NCBI GenBank assembly: GCA_035294855.1
Contig: DATGKD010000001.1
Coordinates: 1-14,808 of the forward strand
Reading direction: 5' to 3'
Origin: DATGKD01 sp035294855
GTDB lineage: Bacteria > Actinomycetota > Acidimicrobiia > Acidimicrobiales > UBA8190
DNA length: 14,808 nt
Positions 12,204 to 14,808 of the stretch are shown one piece after another. Numbering within the stretch: position 1 is the first letter of the stretch; every line of letters starts with the position of its first letter. The position numbers were made by a program, and so were the translations under genes. The notes under the pieces were generated by a model, which was not told the origin of the DNA, did not search any database, and saw only the letters and a list, made by a program, of their open reading frames with translations.

Positions 12204-12241
12204 CACGTCCACCTGAGGCGGGTCACGTCCACCTGAGGCGG
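12202..12241. repeat. Perfect 20-bp tandem duplication beside the aceE stop codon
   Basis: Two identical 20-bp copies (12202-12221 and 12222-12241), each starting GTCACGTCC and ending TGAGGCGG on the plus strand. The second copy ends 1 nt before the aceE stop triplet (12243-12245, minus strand). Identity of the copies suggests a recent duplication. Confidence 0.85.
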
Positions 12242-12242
12242 A

Positions 12243-14808
<2,566 letters not shown>

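Overview
The window is a high-GC, gene-dense chromosomal segment that looks actinobacterial. The clearest marker is a WhiB-like Fe-S regulator (7403-7774), a family restricted to actinobacteria and their phages. A DUF1707 protein, a homodimeric-type pyruvate dehydrogenase E1 (AceE), an F420/LLM-type oxidoreductase, frequent GTG/TTG starts and several apparently leaderless genes agree with this. The overall flavour suggests an Acidimicrobiia-like lineage, but that is inference. No tRNA, rRNA, CRISPR array, insertion sequence, phage gene or integrase was seen.

Layout. 1-2006 (+): the 3' part of a DMT-type membrane transporter, whose stop overlaps the GTG start of a glutamate/leucine-type amino-acid dehydrogenase. 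2076-2681 (-): a metallo-beta-lactamase-fold hydrolase, divergent from an acyl-CoA dehydrogenase (2994-4109, +). The 312-bp region between them holds a TTGAC-N6-GTCAA inverted repeat, a perfect tandem decamer and a TAGCCT -10-like element. 4277-5371 (+): a small DUF1707 protein and an alpha/beta-hydrolase-fold protein that has lost its nucleophile and catalytic histidine. 5384-7195 (-): thiE, an HhH-GPD protein of unknown function and an unrecognised 112-residue protein. 7403-8826 (+): the WhiB-like regulator and a short-chain dehydrogenase. 8904-10089 (-): an NTF2/SnoaL-like protein and an epoxide-hydrolase-like enzyme with an Asp nucleophile. 10117-12157 (+): an LLM-class oxidoreductase and a secreted protein behind a structured leader. 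12243-14808 (-): aceE, running off the right edge.

No single new multi-gene system stands out. The genes are metabolic: amino-acid deamination, acyl-CoA oxidation, thiamine phosphate synthesis, and pyruvate dehydrogenase, which uses thiamine diphosphate. A cluster of catabolism-like oxidoreductases and hydrolases is also present. The most unusual signal is in the DNA between and at the ends of genes. Short tandem-repeat arrays sit on or beside stop codons of several genes: acyl-CoA dehydrogenase, thiE, the SDR/NTF2 convergent pair, and aceE. In the SDR/NTF2 case the array spans almost exactly from one stop codon to the opposing one. A second pattern is the recurrent hexamer TAGCCT placed 6-9 nt upstream of three start codons that lack a Shine-Dalgarno sequence, and 26 nt upstream of one that has one. 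This reads as the local -10 element with leaderless transcription.
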